A stretch of DNA of 64,000 nucleotides from Curtobacterium flaccumfaciens. Its GTDB lineage: Bacteria > Actinomycetota > Actinomycetes > Actinomycetales > Microbacteriaceae. The stretch is from positions 1 to 64,000 of the forward strand of contig NZ_JABMCF010000030.1 of assembly GCF_013359815.1 (NCBI RefSeq). The letters are read 5' to 3'. The first letter of the stretch is position 1; the number at the start of each line of letters is the position of its first letter. The translations under genes and the position numbers were made by a program. Below the pieces are notes generated by a model that saw only the letters and a list, made by a program, of their open reading frames with translations, had not been told where the DNA came from and searched no databases. Of the stretch, positions 24,905-33,805 are shown in pieces.

Positions 24905-24910
24905 TAGGGT
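24905..24910 (+). promoter_or_regulatory. -10 element, leaderless start of the LysR gene
   Basis: TAGGGT ends six bases before the ATG at 24917. ATCG and CGAT half-sites flank the divergent EamA/LysR promoter region at about 24882-24904 and could be LysR contacts. Confidence 0.5.
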
Positions 24911-24916
24911 CCCTGC

Positions 24917-25831
24917 ATGGTCGACTTCGACGTGCAGCTGCTGGCGGTCCTGCGGGAGCTCGCCGAGCGCGGCAGCGTCACGGCCGTCGCCGAGGCCACC
25001 CACCGCACACCGAGCGCCGTCTCCCAGCAGCTGCAGACCCTGCAGCGGCAGGTCGGCGTCCCGCTGGTCGAACGCGTCGGGCGCGGCGTCCGGCTGACCC
25101 CGCACGGCGAAGTGCTCGCGGGCCTGGCGTCCGGGGTCGCGACCGCCATCGCGCGGGTGGACGCCGCCTGGCAGGAGCACCTCGGCGGCACGACCGGACC
25201 GGTGTCCCTGGCGATCTTCCCGTCGGCGGCGGAACTGCTGCTGCCCGGCGTGCTCACCCGGATGCAGGCACACCCGGGCATCGCGCTGACCCTGGTCGAC
25301 GTGGACGTCAGCGAGGGGGAGTTCGCACCGCTCGCCGCCGACCACGACGTGGTCGTCGGGCACCGGTCCGACGGCGTCCGCCCGGCCGACCAGGGATCGG
25401 TCGACACCGTGCTGCTGCTCCGCGAACCCCTCGACGTCGCCCTGCCGCCCGGCCACGCCCTGGCCGGCCGCGCACGCGTGGGCATCGACGAGGTCGTCGG
25501 GGAACGGTGGATCGGCGTGCCGGAGGGTTACCCGATCGACCGGGTGCTGCACGCCATGGCCGCGGCGACCGACACCCCGCCGAGTGTCGCGTTCCGCACG
25601 ATCCACCTACCGGTCATCGAGAACCTGGTGGCGGGCGGCCACGGCATCGCCCTCGTCCCGCGGTACACGTCGGGCACGCGGGCCGCCGGGCGCTTCCACC
25701 TGGCGGAACTCGCCGACGTCCGTGCCGGACGCCGCATCGAGGCACTGGTCCGCCCCGACCGTGCCGTCCGTCCCGTGGTGCGCACCGTCCTGGAGGCGCT
25801 GGTCGCCGTGGCCCTGGACGTCACCACCTGA
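24917..25831 (+). CDS. LysR family regulator divergent from the EamA transporter
   Basis: The 304-aa LysR-type regulator has its helix-turn-helix at residues 5-50 (LAVLRELAERGSVTAVAEATHRTPSAVSQQLQTLQRQVGVPLVER). An effector-binding domain follows from about 95. The FDVQLLAVLRELAERGSVTAVAE opening is typical of actinobacterial LysR proteins next to EamA exporters. Its probable role is to induce the exporter when the exported metabolite accumulates; the ligand is unknown. It has an unambiguous ATG six bases after TAGGGT. The 3' end converges on the L,D-transpeptidase gene with only 65 bp between, which contains a half family-A repeat. Confidence 0.88.
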   Translation: MVDFDVQLLAVLRELAERGSVTAVAEATHRTPSAVSQQLQTLQRQVGVPLVERVGRGVRLTPHGEVLAGLASGVATAIARVDAAWQEHLGGTTGPVSLAIFPSAAELLLPGVLTRMQAHPGIALTLVDVDVSEGEFAPLAADHDVVVGHRSDGVRPADQGSVDTVLLLREPLDVALPPGHALAGRARVGIDEVVGERWIGVPEGYPIDRVLHAMAAATDTPPSVAFRTIHLPVIENLVAGGHGIALVPRYTSGTRAAGRFHLAELADVRAGRRIEALVRPDRAVRPVVRTVLEALVAVALDVTT

Positions 25832-25878
25832 GACGGTGGCGCCCACTGCCGGGCGCACGCCGTGCCTCCAGGCCGCCT

Positions 25879-25912
25879 GTCAGCGCACCTGGAACGTCAG
25901 CGCACCTGGAAC
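25879..25912. repeat. 17-bp tandem duplication across the L,D-transpeptidase stop
   Basis: GTCAGCGCACCTGGAAC occurs at 25879-25895 and again at 25896-25912. On the minus strand the copy at 25896-25912 encodes the protein's last residues and the TGA (25897-25899); the other lies beyond the stop. Confidence 0.8.
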
Positions 25913-26703
25913 GGCGTGCCGAGCGGCAGGCGCTCCGCCAGCGCCGTGATGTCGTCGTTGTGCATGCGGATGCAGCCGTGCGAGGCGGCGGTGCCGATGC
26001 TCGACGTGTCCTCCGTGCCGTGCAGCCCGATCTGGCCGGGGCCACCGCCGAACGAGTTGAGCACGTCCGAGAACGCCGTCGTGCCGTACGCGTACGGGCC
26101 GTAGCCCTCGTTGGTCGGCGCGAGCAGCTCGGTCAGCGCGAACCGGCCGGTCGGCGACGGGGTGCCGCCGGTGCCGGTGGCGACGGGGTAGCTGTCGACG
26201 ACCTTGCCGTCCTTGTACAGGTCGAGCGTCTTCGTCGAGCGGGTGACGACGATCGCGTACGGGTCCTCGGTCAGGGTGACGGCGCTGGTCGGCACCCAGC
26301 CGGTGCTGCCGTTCGGGCGTTGTGCGAGCTGCACCTCGGCCCAGCCGTCCTGCTGGTCGACGACCCGGAAGACGAGCGGGGCTCCGGACGCCTGCGGGTT
26401 CTCGAGCGTCTGTGTCGCTTTGCCGCCCGCGCTCGCGCTGACCGGGACGGACGCGCCGGTCACGGCGGCGACGGTGGTGCTGGCCGGGGCGTCGACCGCG
26501 TCGACGGGTGCTGCCGACCGGGTCGGCTCCGGTGTCGTCGTGGGGGTCGGCGTCGGTGCCGCGACGGACCGGGTCGGTGTCGGGGCGGGCGCTGCTGACA
26601 GGGGACCGAGCGCGACGAACGCGACGGCCCCCGCACAGACGACGGCCACGGCGGCGGCGATCACAGTCGCACGCCGCCGTGGCTCGGTCGGGAGGATCGG
26701 CAA
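25897..26703 (-). CDS. L,D-transpeptidase (YkuD domain), membrane-anchored
   Basis: The 268-aa protein has a basic N-terminus and a transmembrane or signal helix (VIAAAVAVVCAGAVAFVAL). A Pro/Thr/Ala linker covers about residues 36-75. An SH3-like segment covers about 77-145 (GTPVSVSASAGG-type start, GWAEVQL, GWVPTSAV). A YkuD domain covers about 148-268 with GLHG and SHGCIRMHNDD, Cys244 being the catalytic residue. It would form 3-3 peptidoglycan crosslinks or attach proteins to the wall. The start codon appears to be TTG at 26703, two bases after the upstream secreted-protein gene's stop, so translational coupling is likely. The distance also suggests the two proteins act together at the wall. 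Confidence 0.85.
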   Translation of the reverse strand: MPILPTEPRRRATVIAAAVAVVCAGAVAFVALGPLSAAPAPTPTRSVAAPTPTPTTTPEPTRSAAPVDAVDAPASTTVAAVTGASVPVSASAGGKATQTLENPQASGAPLVFRVVDQQDGWAEVQLAQRPNGSTGWVPTSAVTLTEDPYAIVVTRSTKTLDLYKDGKVVDSYPVATGTGGTPSPTGRFALTELLAPTNEGYGPYAYGTTAFSDVLNSFGGGPGQIGLHGTEDTSSIGTAASHGCIRMHNDDITALAERLPLGTPFQVR

Positions 26704-26705
26704 GA

Positions 26706-27926
26706 TCAGCCCGTGAAGTTCGCCGTTCCGGGCACCGGGACGGCGACCGGTGCCGTGCCCGGGTCACCGGCAGCGGCCGGGTCGGCGATGAAGGTGCCAT
26801 CGGCCGAAGCGGTCTGGCTCGAGGACCGGCCTTCGAGCGTGGCGGTGTACGCGCCGGCGCTCACCGCGCCCTCGGGCAGGACCACCACGACGACGATGTC
26901 GCCCTCGTCGTCCGCCACCGAGGCGTTGGTGCGGATCGAGTAGGTCTCGCCGCCCTGCGTGATGGTCGCGGCGACGGACTCGTTCGGGGCGAAGCCTGCA
27001 CCCGTCACCTGGAATCCGGTGAGGGTCTGCGACACGCGCACGGACGTCGGGGCGTCGATGGTCGCGGTGGGCTGCGGCGTGAAGTACGTCGTGGTGTCGT
27101 CGATGCGCAGCGCGGAGATCGAACCGCTGGCGTCGGCGGCGAGGGACTGACCGTTCGCCTCGAGCGGGGCAGCGAGGCTCTTCAGCTCGCTGCTGGGCAG
27201 CGCGCTCGGTGCCGGGGTGCCGTCGACGGTCGGTGCCGGGGTGGGCTCGTCGGTCGGAGCGGGCGTCTCGGTCGGCTCGGGCGTCGGCGGCGCCGTGGTG
27301 TCGGCGGCGACGTCGATGCCGACGTAGACGACGTACCCGACGACCTGCGCGTCGGCGGCCTCGAGGTCGGCGGTGAGCTCCGTCGTCGACTCGACCTCGC
27401 CGGTCGCGGGGTCGATCCAGTTGCTGGTGCCGTCGGAGATGCCGACGCCGTCACCGGTCTCGGGCGCGTCCGTGGCGAAGACCACGGTCTGCGCGCTGGC
27501 GTCGCCGCCCTCCTTGACCGCGAGACCGAAGCTCGTCGCCCCGGTGGTCGTCATGCTGATGCCGGCGGCGAGGGCGGGGACGCTGCTCGCGGGCACGGGC
27601 TCGTTCAGGCCGCGGACCAGGCCGACGGCCTCGCCCTCGGAGACGGACAGGCCGTCCTCGTCCAGCGTGGCGTGGTCGGTGATCGAACCGCCACCGTCCA
27701 GGTCGGTCACGGACGCCCAGTACCACTGGTCGGTCAGCGGGAAGGTACCGGTCGGCGCGGCGGTGAAGTCGTCGGCCGAGTCGGTCCAGGTGACGATGGC
27801 CGAAGCAGCGGTGCTCGTCACCAGGGCGGTCGAGACCGTCGGGACGAGGGCGGCGGAGACGCCGAGCACGGTGGCGCCGACGGCGGCCGCGGTGATGCGA
27901 GAACGAAGCACGGTGTGGAGATCCAT
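26706..27926 (-). CDS. secreted protein with Pro/Thr linker and IPT-like C-terminal domain
   Basis: The 406-aa protein has a signal peptide at about residues 1-43 (LRSRITAAAVGATVLGVSAALVPTVSTAL). An N-terminal beta domain covers about 45-205. A Pro/Thr/Glu linker follows (PPTPEPTETPAPTDEPTPAP), then a C-terminal Ig/IPT-like domain (SVRVSQTLTGFQVTGAGFAPNESVAATITQGGE), a fold often seen in surface proteins. No catalytic motif or sorting signal is visible. It is co-transcribed with the L,D-transpeptidase two bases downstream, and a wall-associated role is inferred. Two short inverted repeats lie 43-73 bp upstream of the ATG. The family is not recognised. Confidence 0.7.
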   Translation of the reverse strand: MDLHTVLRSRITAAAVGATVLGVSAALVPTVSTALVTSTAASAIVTWTDSADDFTAAPTGTFPLTDQWYWASVTDLDGGGSITDHATLDEDGLSVSEGEAVGLVRGLNEPVPASSVPALAAGISMTTTGATSFGLAVKEGGDASAQTVVFATDAPETGDGVGISDGTSNWIDPATGEVESTTELTADLEAADAQVVGYVVYVGIDVAADTTAPPTPEPTETPAPTDEPTPAPTVDGTPAPSALPSSELKSLAAPLEANGQSLAADASGSISALRIDDTTTYFTPQPTATIDAPTSVRVSQTLTGFQVTGAGFAPNESVAATITQGGETYSIRTNASVADDEGDIVVVVVLPEGAVSAGAYTATLEGRSSSQTASADGTFIADPAAAGDPGTAPVAVPVPGTANFTG

Positions 27927-27968
27927 CCGGTCAGTGGACAGGGTGCATCCACTGCGACGCCCCCCGTG

Positions 27969-27999
27969 CTGAGATGTACTCAGCGATACGAACCTATCG
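27969..27999. promoter_or_regulatory. two adjacent inverted repeats upstream of the secreted protein/L,D-transpeptidase operon
   Basis: CTGAG-ATGTA-CTCAG (27969-27983) is followed directly by CGATA-CGAACC-TATCG (27984-27999). Together they form about 31 bp of symmetric sequence in the promoter region of the minus-strand operon. The regulator is unknown. Confidence 0.45.
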
Positions 28000-28039
28000 A
28001 ACCGCTCAGGATTCCGCACCCCCCGGACGCGGATCCGAT

Positions 28040-28073
28040 GACGGACCGACGACCGTCCGGCCGCCGGTCCGTC
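28040..28073. terminator. hairpin after purB
   Basis: GACGGACC (28040-28047) pairs with GGTCCGTC (28066-28073) just downstream of the purB stop. Confidence 0.5.
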
Positions 28074-28077
28074 GTGC

Positions 28078-29463
28078 TCAGACGTCGAGGTGGTCGACCA
28101 GCTCGTCCGCCAGGCCCGTGTAGGTCGCCGGCGTCAGGTTGGTCAGGCGAGCCTTCGCGCCGTCGGAGATGTCCAGACGGTTCACGAACACGATGAGGTC
28201 CTGCTGGCTCACCCGCTTGCCGCGCGTGAGCTCCTTGAGCATCGCGTAGGGGTCCTCGATGTTCGACTGCCCGGCCGTGACCTCGGCGCGGATGACCGTC
28301 TGGATCGCCTCGGCGAGGACCTCCCAGTTGTGGTCGAGGTCGTCGGCGAGCTTGGCCTCGTTCACGGCGATCTCGCCCAGTCCGCGGCGCAGGTTGTCGA
28401 GCGCGAGCAGCGAGTGCCCGAACGCGACGCCGATGTTCCGCTGCGTGGTGGAGTCCGTCAGGTCGCGCTGCAGCCGGCTCGTCACGAGGGTCTCGGACAG
28501 CGTCGAGAAGAGCGCCGACGAGATCTCGAGGTTCGCCTCGGCGTTCTCGAACTTGATCGGGTTGATCTTGTGGGGCATCGTCGACGACCCGGTGGCACCC
28601 GCGACGGGGATCTGCGTGAAGTACCCCATCGAGATGTAGGTCCACACGTCGGTGGCCAGGTTGTGCAGGATCCGGTTGGCGTGACGAACCCGGTCGTAGA
28701 GCTCGGCCTGCCAGTCGTGCGACTCGATCTGCGTGGTGAGCGGGTTCCACGTCAGGCCGAGGCCCTCGACGAACTCGCGGGACAGCGCGGGCCAGTCGGC
28801 CTCGGGGTCGGCGGCGAGGTGTGCCGAGAAGGTGCCGGTCGCGCCGGAGAACTTGCCGAGGTACTCGCCGCCCTCGATCTGGGCGAGCACGCGCTCGAGC
28901 CGGTAGACGACGACCGCGAGCTCCTTGCCGAGCGTCGTCGGGGTGGCCGGCTGACCGTGGGTGTGCGAGAGCATCGGCACGCTCTTCAGCTCGACGGCGA
29001 GCGTCCGGAGCTTCTCGAGCACGGCACGGAAGCCGGGCAGCCAGACCTGGTCGACGGTGTCCCGCACGGTGAGTGCGTAGGACAGGTTGTTGACGTCCTC
29101 GCTCGTGGCAGCGAAGTGGGTGAGTTCGGCGATCGCGTCGAGCCCGAGCTCGGACAGCCGGCGGCGCACGAAGTACTCGACGGCCTTGACGTCGTGACGG
29201 GTCGTCGCCTCGATCTCGGCGAGCTCCGCGATCTGGTCCTGGCCGAAGGTGTCGACGATCCGGCGCAGTGCTGCCTTGTCGTCGACGCTGAGCGGCGAGG
29301 TGGTGAACATCGCGTGGTCGGTCAGGAAGATGAGCCACTCGACCTCGACCACGATGCGCGCGCGGTTGAGGCCGGCCTCGGAGAGGTGCTCGCCCACCGT
29401 GTGCACGATCGGGTAGTAGCGCCCGTCGAGCGGGCTGATCGGCTGCGGGGGAAGGGGGGTCAT
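28078..29463 (-). CDS. purB: adenylosuccinate lyase
   Basis: The 461-aa protein of the fumarase/aspartase superfamily starts with ISPLDGRYY, the PurB-specific opening. It contains TSEDVNNLSYAL, SHTHGQPATPTTLGKEL and the superfamily signature GSSTMPHKINPIKFENAE. The length matches the long E. coli-type PurB. It cleaves SAICAR and adenylosuccinate in purine synthesis. The ATG at 29463 overlaps the stop of the upstream phosphatase gene (ATGA), so the two are translationally coupled; this unusual pairing has no obvious metabolic reason. A hairpin follows the stop. Confidence 0.95.
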   Translation of the reverse strand: MTPLPPQPISPLDGRYYPIVHTVGEHLSEAGLNRARIVVEVEWLIFLTDHAMFTTSPLSVDDKAALRRIVDTFGQDQIAELAEIEATTRHDVKAVEYFVRRRLSELGLDAIAELTHFAATSEDVNNLSYALTVRDTVDQVWLPGFRAVLEKLRTLAVELKSVPMLSHTHGQPATPTTLGKELAVVVYRLERVLAQIEGGEYLGKFSGATGTFSAHLAADPEADWPALSREFVEGLGLTWNPLTTQIESHDWQAELYDRVRHANRILHNLATDVWTYISMGYFTQIPVAGATGSSTMPHKINPIKFENAEANLEISSALFSTLSETLVTSRLQRDLTDSTTQRNIGVAFGHSLLALDNLRRGLGEIAVNEAKLADDLDHNWEVLAEAIQTVIRAEVTAGQSNIEDPYAMLKELTRGKRVSQQDLIVFVNRLDISDGAKARLTNLTPATYTGLADELVDHLDV

Positions 29464-29972
29464 GGGGCTCCCTGACGGACTGCCGGCTCGAGCTGGTGGA
29501 AGAGCGCCCGGCAGGCCCGTTCGACGGTCGAGAGCACTCGGTCGAACTCGTGCCGGTCCGCGTAGTACGGGTCCGGCACGTCGGCCTGCTGGGGCCAGGC
29601 GGCGTCGTACCGCAACAGGAGCGTCACCTTGGCGGAGTCGTCCATGGTCGGGGCCCACGAACGCAGGATGCGCTCGTGGGAGCGGTCGAGTGCGACCACC
29701 AGGTCGAGGTCCGGGAACCGGTCCGGGTCGAACTGACGGGCGCGATGCCTGCTGCCATCGTATCCGCGCGCCGCCAGCGCTGCGATCGTGCGCTCGTCGG
29801 CGGGTTCGCCGACGTGCCAGTCACCGGTGCCGGCCGACTCCACCTGGAACCGGTCAGCCAAGCCGGCGTCCGCGGCGATCTGCGCGAAGACGACACCGGC
29901 CATGGGGGAGCGGCAGATGTTGCCGCTGCAGACGAACGAGACGCGGAACGGGGCGTCGACGTCCTGGGTCAT
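29460..29972 (-). CDS. low-molecular-weight protein-tyrosine phosphatase
   Basis: The 170-aa protein has the LMW-PTP signature VCSGNICRSPMA with nucleophile Cys15 and Arg21. It also has ESAGTGDWHVGEPAD and the acid loop DVPDPYY. It removes phosphate from tyrosine (or arginine) residues on cytoplasmic proteins. ATG 29972 gives the normal N-terminus. A GTG at 30023 that overlaps the upstream stop as GTGA would add 17 residues and is an alternative, since coupling is frequent in this genome. It forms an operon with a holin-fold membrane protein upstream and purB downstream. Confidence 0.88.
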   Translation of the reverse strand: MTQDVDAPFRVSFVCSGNICRSPMAGVVFAQIAADAGLADRFQVESAGTGDWHVGEPADERTIAALAARGYDGSRHRARQFDPDRFPDLDLVVALDRSHERILRSWAPTMDDSAKVTLLLRYDAAWPQQADVPDPYYADRHEFDRVLSTVERACRALFHQLEPAVRQGAP

Positions 29973-30019
29973 GAGCACATCATGACGCAGGGCGGGGTCC
30001 TCCGCGAGGTCCGCCGGGG

Positions 30020-30418
30020 TCACGCCCGCTGGCGGTTGAGCACCGGGCGGGCGAAGAGCCCGATCAGCCAGGCGAAGACCGCGAGCACGAAGGCACCGAC
30101 GATGCCCCAGCCGAAGGAGTCGACCTCGAGCCCGAAGCCGAACGCCTCCGAGATGCCCGCGACGATGAGCAGCAGGATCGCGTTCACGACGAACGAGATG
30201 AGCCCGAGCGTGAGGATGTAGAGCGGGAACGCCACGATCCGGATGAGCGTTCCGATCACCGCGTTCACGAGACCGAACACGAACGCCACGAGCAGGAAGG
30301 TGAGGACGGTCGCAGTGGTCCCGCCGTCGCCGAACGGCGTCACGGAGACGCCGCTGACGATGAGCGTGGTGAGCCAGAGCGCGAGGGCGTTGACGACGAG
30401 GCGGACGAGGAATCGCAT
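30020..30418 (-). CDS. four-helix membrane protein of the phage_holin_4_2 family
   Basis: The 132-aa protein has four hydrophobic helices. The family pattern is clear: VNALALWLTTLIVSGV, then LTFLLVAFVFGLVNAVIGTLIRIVAFPLYILTLGLISFVVNAILL, which matches the YvlD/phage_holin_4_2 family. Despite the family name, these are chromosomal membrane proteins of unknown role. No lysis or phage genes are nearby. It is the first gene of the operon with the tyrosine phosphatase and purB. ATG 30418 is used. Confidence 0.82.
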   Translation of the reverse strand: MRFLVRLVVNALALWLTTLIVSGVSVTPFGDGGTTATVLTFLLVAFVFGLVNAVIGTLIRIVAFPLYILTLGLISFVVNAILLLIVAGISEAFGFGLEVDSFGWGIVGAFVLAVFAWLIGLFARPVLNRQRA

Positions 30419-30466
30419 GCGCCCATGATGCCCTCGTTCCCCTCGTGGGTGCCGTGGGCCTGCCGG

Positions 30467-30472
30467 TAGCCT
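30467..30472 (+). promoter_or_regulatory. -10 element, leaderless start of the aminotransferase gene
   Basis: TAGCCT ends six bases before the GTG at 30479. Confidence 0.5.
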
Positions 30473-30478
30473 GAACCC

Positions 30479-31558
30479 GTGAGCGAGCAGCGTGTGCACA
30501 TCCGGCCCGAGGTGGCCGTCCTCCCCGCGTACAAGCAGGGGCGACAGGCGTCCGACTCCGCCTTCAAGCTGTCGAGCAACGAGAACCCGTTCCCGCCGCT
30601 TCCCGGGGTCGTCGAGGCCGTGCAGGCCCAGACCTCGTACAACCGCTACCCCGACGCCACCGCCCTCGCCCTGCGCGCCGTGCTGGCCAACCGCTTCGGG
30701 CTGACCGCCGAGCAGGTGCACGTCGCCCCGGGCAGTGTCGCGATCCTGCACGAACTAGCCCGCGCGACCTCGGGCCCCGGCGACGAGATCGTCTACGCGT
30801 GGCGCTCGTTCGAGGCGTACCCGGGCGTCGTCACGGTCGCCGGCGCCACCAGCGTGCAGGTGCCGAACCGCGCCGACGGTGGGCACGACCTCGACGCGAT
30901 GGCCGCGGCCGTCACCGAACGCACCCGCATGGTGCTCGTCTGCTCGCCGAACAACCCGACGGGGCCGATCGTGACCGCCGCGGAGTTCGACGCGTTCATG
31001 GCCGCGGTGCCGCAGTCGGTGCTGGTCGTGCTCGACGAGGCATACGCCGAGTTCGTGACCGACGAGGCCGCCGTGCACGGTCACCCGCTGCTCGCCGCGC
31101 ACCCCAACCTCGTGGTCCTCCGCACCTTCTCGAAGGCGTACGGGCTCGCCGGGCTCCGTGTGGGCTACGCGCTCGGTCCGGACTACGTGCTCGACGCCGT
31201 CCGGGCCTGCGCCATCCCGCTGTCCGTGACCGCCCAGGGCCAGGCGGCGGCGCTCGCCAGCCTGGAACGCGAGGCCGAGCTGCTCGAGCGCGTGACCGAG
31301 ATCGCGGCCCTGCGCGACCGGATCGTCGTCGAGCTCCGAGCCCAGGGCTGGGACGTCCCCGCTGCCCAGGGCAACTTCCTCTGGCTGCCGACGGGCGAGC
31401 GGACGGCGACCGCGGCGGCCGCGTTCGAGGACGCCGGCATCATCGTCCGGGCCTTCCCGCCAGAGGGCATCCGCATCTCGATCGGCGAGCACGAAGCTGT
31501 GGAAACGCTCCTCCAAACAGCCCGCTCACTTGTGGGGGACCTCCAGGTGGCCGACTAG
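30479..31558 (+). CDS. hisC: histidinol-phosphate/aromatic aminotransferase (HisC family)
   Basis: The 359-aa PLP enzyme of fold type I (class I/II) shows [11 protein letters not shown] near the N-terminus, [11 protein letters not shown] at about 155-165, [10 protein letters not shown] at 183-192 and the Schiff-base lysine Lys219 in [15 protein letters not shown]. It matches histidinol-phosphate aminotransferase and the closely related aromatic aminotransferase Pat used in phenylalanine synthesis. No other his genes are present, so the Pat role or a second HisC copy is plausible. The leaderless GTG start follows TAGCCT. The dehydrogenase operon begins 23 bp downstream with its own -10. Confidence 0.87.
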   Translation: MSEQRVHIRPEVAVLPAYKQGRQASDSAFKLSSNENPFPPLPGVVEAVQAQTSYNRYPDATALALRAVLANRFGLTAEQVHVAPGSVAILHELARATSGPGDEIVYAWRSFEAYPGVVTVAGATSVQVPNRADGGHDLDAMAAAVTERTRMVLVCSPNNPTGPIVTAAEFDAFMAAVPQSVLVVLDEAYAEFVTDEAAVHGHPLLAAHPNLVVLRTFSKAYGLAGLRVGYALGPDYVLDAVRACAIPLSVTAQGQAAALASLEREAELLERVTEIAALRDRIVVELRAQGWDVPAAQGNFLWLPTGERTATAAAAFEDAGIIVRAFPPEGIRISIGEHEAVETLLQTARSLVGDLQVAD

Positions 31559-31568
31559 TGCCTGGCGC

Positions 31569-31574
31569 TACGCT
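31569..31574 (+). promoter_or_regulatory. -10 element, leaderless start of the 2-oxoacid dehydrogenase operon
   Basis: TACGCT ends seven bases before the ATG at 31582, within the 23-bp gap after the aminotransferase gene. Confidence 0.45.
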
Positions 31575-31581
31575 GGCCCGC

Positions 31582-32718
31582 ATGTCATTCCGCGCCGCGG
31601 CTCCCGCGACGACCACCGTCCGGCTCCTCGACCCCGAGGGTCGGTTCGTGGAGACCGACGAGAACGCCGAGTTCGCCGCCGCCGCGCGGGCGATCCCCGA
31701 CGAGACCCTGCTGGCGATGCACCGCCGCATGGTGCTCACCCGTCGGTTCGACCACGCCGGCCACAACCTCCAGCGCACCGGCCAGCTCGGCCTGTGGGTG
31801 CCCAGCCACGGGCAAGAGGCGGCACAGACCGGCTCGGCCTTCGCCCTGCGCGCCCAGGACCACGTGTTCCCGTCCTACCGCGAGCACGCCGTCACGATGC
31901 ACCGCGGCGTCGAGCCGATGGAGATCATCGCGATGTACCGCGGGCAGACCCACGGCGGGTGGGACCCGGACCAGCGTGGCAACACGCACATCTCCACCCT
32001 GGTGATCGGCTCGCAGACCCTGCACGCCACCGGGTACGCGCTCGGCCAGAAGCTCGACGGCGACGTCGGCACGGGCGACCCGGACCGCGACGCCTGCTCG
32101 ATCGTCTACTTCGGCGACGGCGCCACCAGCCAGGGCGACGTGAACGAGGCCTTCGTGTTCTCCGCGTCGACCAAGGCCCCGGTCGTCTTCTTCCTGCAGA
32201 ACAACCACTGGGCCATCTCGGTGCCGGTGTCGGTGCAGTCCCCGACGCCGCTCGTCGACCGCCCGCGCGGCTTCGGGATCCCGAGCGTCCTGATCGACGG
32301 CAACGACATCCTCGCGTCCTACACGGCCTCGGTCGTCGCGACCGAGCACGCCCGCAGCGGCCAGGGCCCGGCCTTCATCGAGGCCGACACCTACCGCATC
32401 GGTGCGCACACCAGCTCCGACGACCCGAGCCGGTACCGCGCCGACGGCGAGCTCGAGGAGTGGGTCCTGCGCGACCCGATCGTCCGGTCCGAGGCGTACC
32501 TCCGCTCGAAGGGTGCGACGGACGAGCAGTTCGCCGCGTTCGACGAAGAGGGCGAGGACATCGCCGCCGACGTCCGACGCCGCACCGTCGCCCTGACCGC
32601 ACCGTCCGTCGACGTCATGTTCGACAACGTGTACCGCGAACCGCACCCGCGGATCGCCGAGCAGAAGGCCTGGCTCGCCCAGTACGAGGCCGGCTTCGAA
32701 GGGGGCGCCCACGCATGA
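31582..32718 (+). CDS. 2-oxoacid dehydrogenase E1 alpha subunit
   Basis: The 378-aa thiamine-diphosphate enzyme subunit has the TPP motif GDG at 178-180 through NN at 207-208 ([16 protein letters not shown] and FFLQNNHW). The upstream [21 protein letters not shown] block matches E1 alpha of branched-chain or pyruvate dehydrogenase. It decarboxylates the oxoacid and acylates the E2 lipoyl group together with the beta subunit, which starts with an ATGA overlap. [11 protein letters not shown] is characteristic of branched-chain-type E1 alpha and the PdhA family of Gram-positives. The operon lacks an E3 gene, so a shared lipoamide dehydrogenase is expected elsewhere. Branched-chain specificity is favoured but unproven. 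Confidence 0.9.
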   Translation: MSFRAAAPATTTVRLLDPEGRFVETDENAEFAAAARAIPDETLLAMHRRMVLTRRFDHAGHNLQRTGQLGLWVPSHGQEAAQTGSAFALRAQDHVFPSYREHAVTMHRGVEPMEIIAMYRGQTHGGWDPDQRGNTHISTLVIGSQTLHATGYALGQKLDGDVGTGDPDRDACSIVYFGDGATSQGDVNEAFVFSASTKAPVVFFLQNNHWAISVPVSVQSPTPLVDRPRGFGIPSVLIDGNDILASYTASVVATEHARSGQGPAFIEADTYRIGAHTSSDDPSRYRADGELEEWVLRDPIVRSEAYLRSKGATDEQFAAFDEEGEDIAADVRRRTVALTAPSVDVMFDNVYREPHPRIAEQKAWLAQYEAGFEGGAHA

Positions 32719-33764
32719 GCACCACCGAGCAGCTCTTCGACTACACCCTGCGCTCCCACCCGGGCGCCGGCGAGGTCCCGAGCGACCCCACCCCGACCCT
32801 GCCGATGGCCAAGGCCCTCAACGCCGGGCTCGCCGCGGCCATGGAAGCGGACGACAAGGTCCTGCTGATGGGCGAGGACATCGGCCAGCTGGGCGGCGTC
32901 TTCCGCATCACCGAGGGCCTGCAGGACCGCTTCGGGCCCGAGCGCGTGCGGGACACCCCGCTCGCCGAGGCCGGCATCATCGGCACCGCGATCGGCCTCG
33001 CCCTGCGCGGCTACCGCCCGGTCGTCGAGATCCAGTTCGACGGCTTCGTGTGGCCCGGGTTCGACCAGATCACCTCGCAGCTCGCGAAGATGGCGAACCG
33101 CCTGCCGGCGCACATGTCGCTGCCCGTCGTCATCCGCATCCCCTACGGCGGCCACATCGGCGCCGTGGAGCACCACCAGGAGTCCCCAGAGGCGTACTTC
33201 GCGCACACCCCGGGTCTGCGGGTCGTGAGCCCGAGCACCCCGAACGACGCCTACTGGATGATCCAGGAAGCCATCGCGTCGAAGGACCCGGTGGTCTTCC
33301 TCGAGCCGAAGTCCCGCTACTGGCCCAAGGGCCAGGTGGACCTGGTCGACGGCCACGTCCCGATGCACACGACCCGCGTCGCCCGCACCGGCACCGAGGT
33401 CACGCTCGTCGGGCACGGCGCCATGGTCGCCACCCTGATGCAGGCGGCGGACATCGCCGAGGCCGAAGGCACCAGCTGCGAGGTCATCGACCTCCGCTCG
33501 ATCTCGCCGATCGACTGGGAGCCGCTGCTCGCCTCCGTCCGCAAGACCGGTCGCCTGGTCATCGCACAAGAGGCCTCGGGCTTCGTCAGCGTCGGCAGCG
33601 AGATCGCCGCGACCGTCGCCGAGCGGGCGTTCTACACGATGCAGGCACCGCCGCTGCGGGTCTCCGGCTTCGACGTGCCGTTCCCGGTCTCGAAGCTCGA
33701 GCACCTGCACCTGCCGGATGCCGACCGCATCCTCGAGGCCGTCGACCGCGCCCTCGCCTACTGA
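32715..33764 (+). CDS. 2-oxoacid dehydrogenase E1 beta subunit
   Basis: The 349-aa transketolase-like beta subunit shows [30 protein letters not shown], then [35 protein letters not shown], and [19 protein letters not shown]. The C-terminal domain contains [11 protein letters not shown]. It forms the alpha2beta2 E1 with the upstream subunit. An unusually long N-terminal lead of about 28 residues precedes the conserved start. ATG 32715 overlaps the alpha stop. The E2 gene follows 41 bp later with its own strong ribosome-binding site. Confidence 0.92.
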   Translation: MSTTEQLFDYTLRSHPGAGEVPSDPTPTLPMAKALNAGLAAAMEADDKVLLMGEDIGQLGGVFRITEGLQDRFGPERVRDTPLAEAGIIGTAIGLALRGYRPVVEIQFDGFVWPGFDQITSQLAKMANRLPAHMSLPVVIRIPYGGHIGAVEHHQESPEAYFAHTPGLRVVSPSTPNDAYWMIQEAIASKDPVVFLEPKSRYWPKGQVDLVDGHVPMHTTRVARTGTEVTLVGHGAMVATLMQAADIAEAEGTSCEVIDLRSISPIDWEPLLASVRKTGRLVIAQEASGFVSVGSEIAATVAERAFYTMQAPPLRVSGFDVPFPVSKLEHLHLPDADRILEAVDRALAY

Positions 33765-33805
33765 CCCGTCCGACCGAGCACGACCAGATCCGCGAAGGAG
33801 CCGTA

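Noticed and set aside
30020-30418. Possible prophage remnant because of the holin family name
   Set aside because: The family is chromosomal in actinobacteria, and no phage, integrase or lysis genes are nearby.
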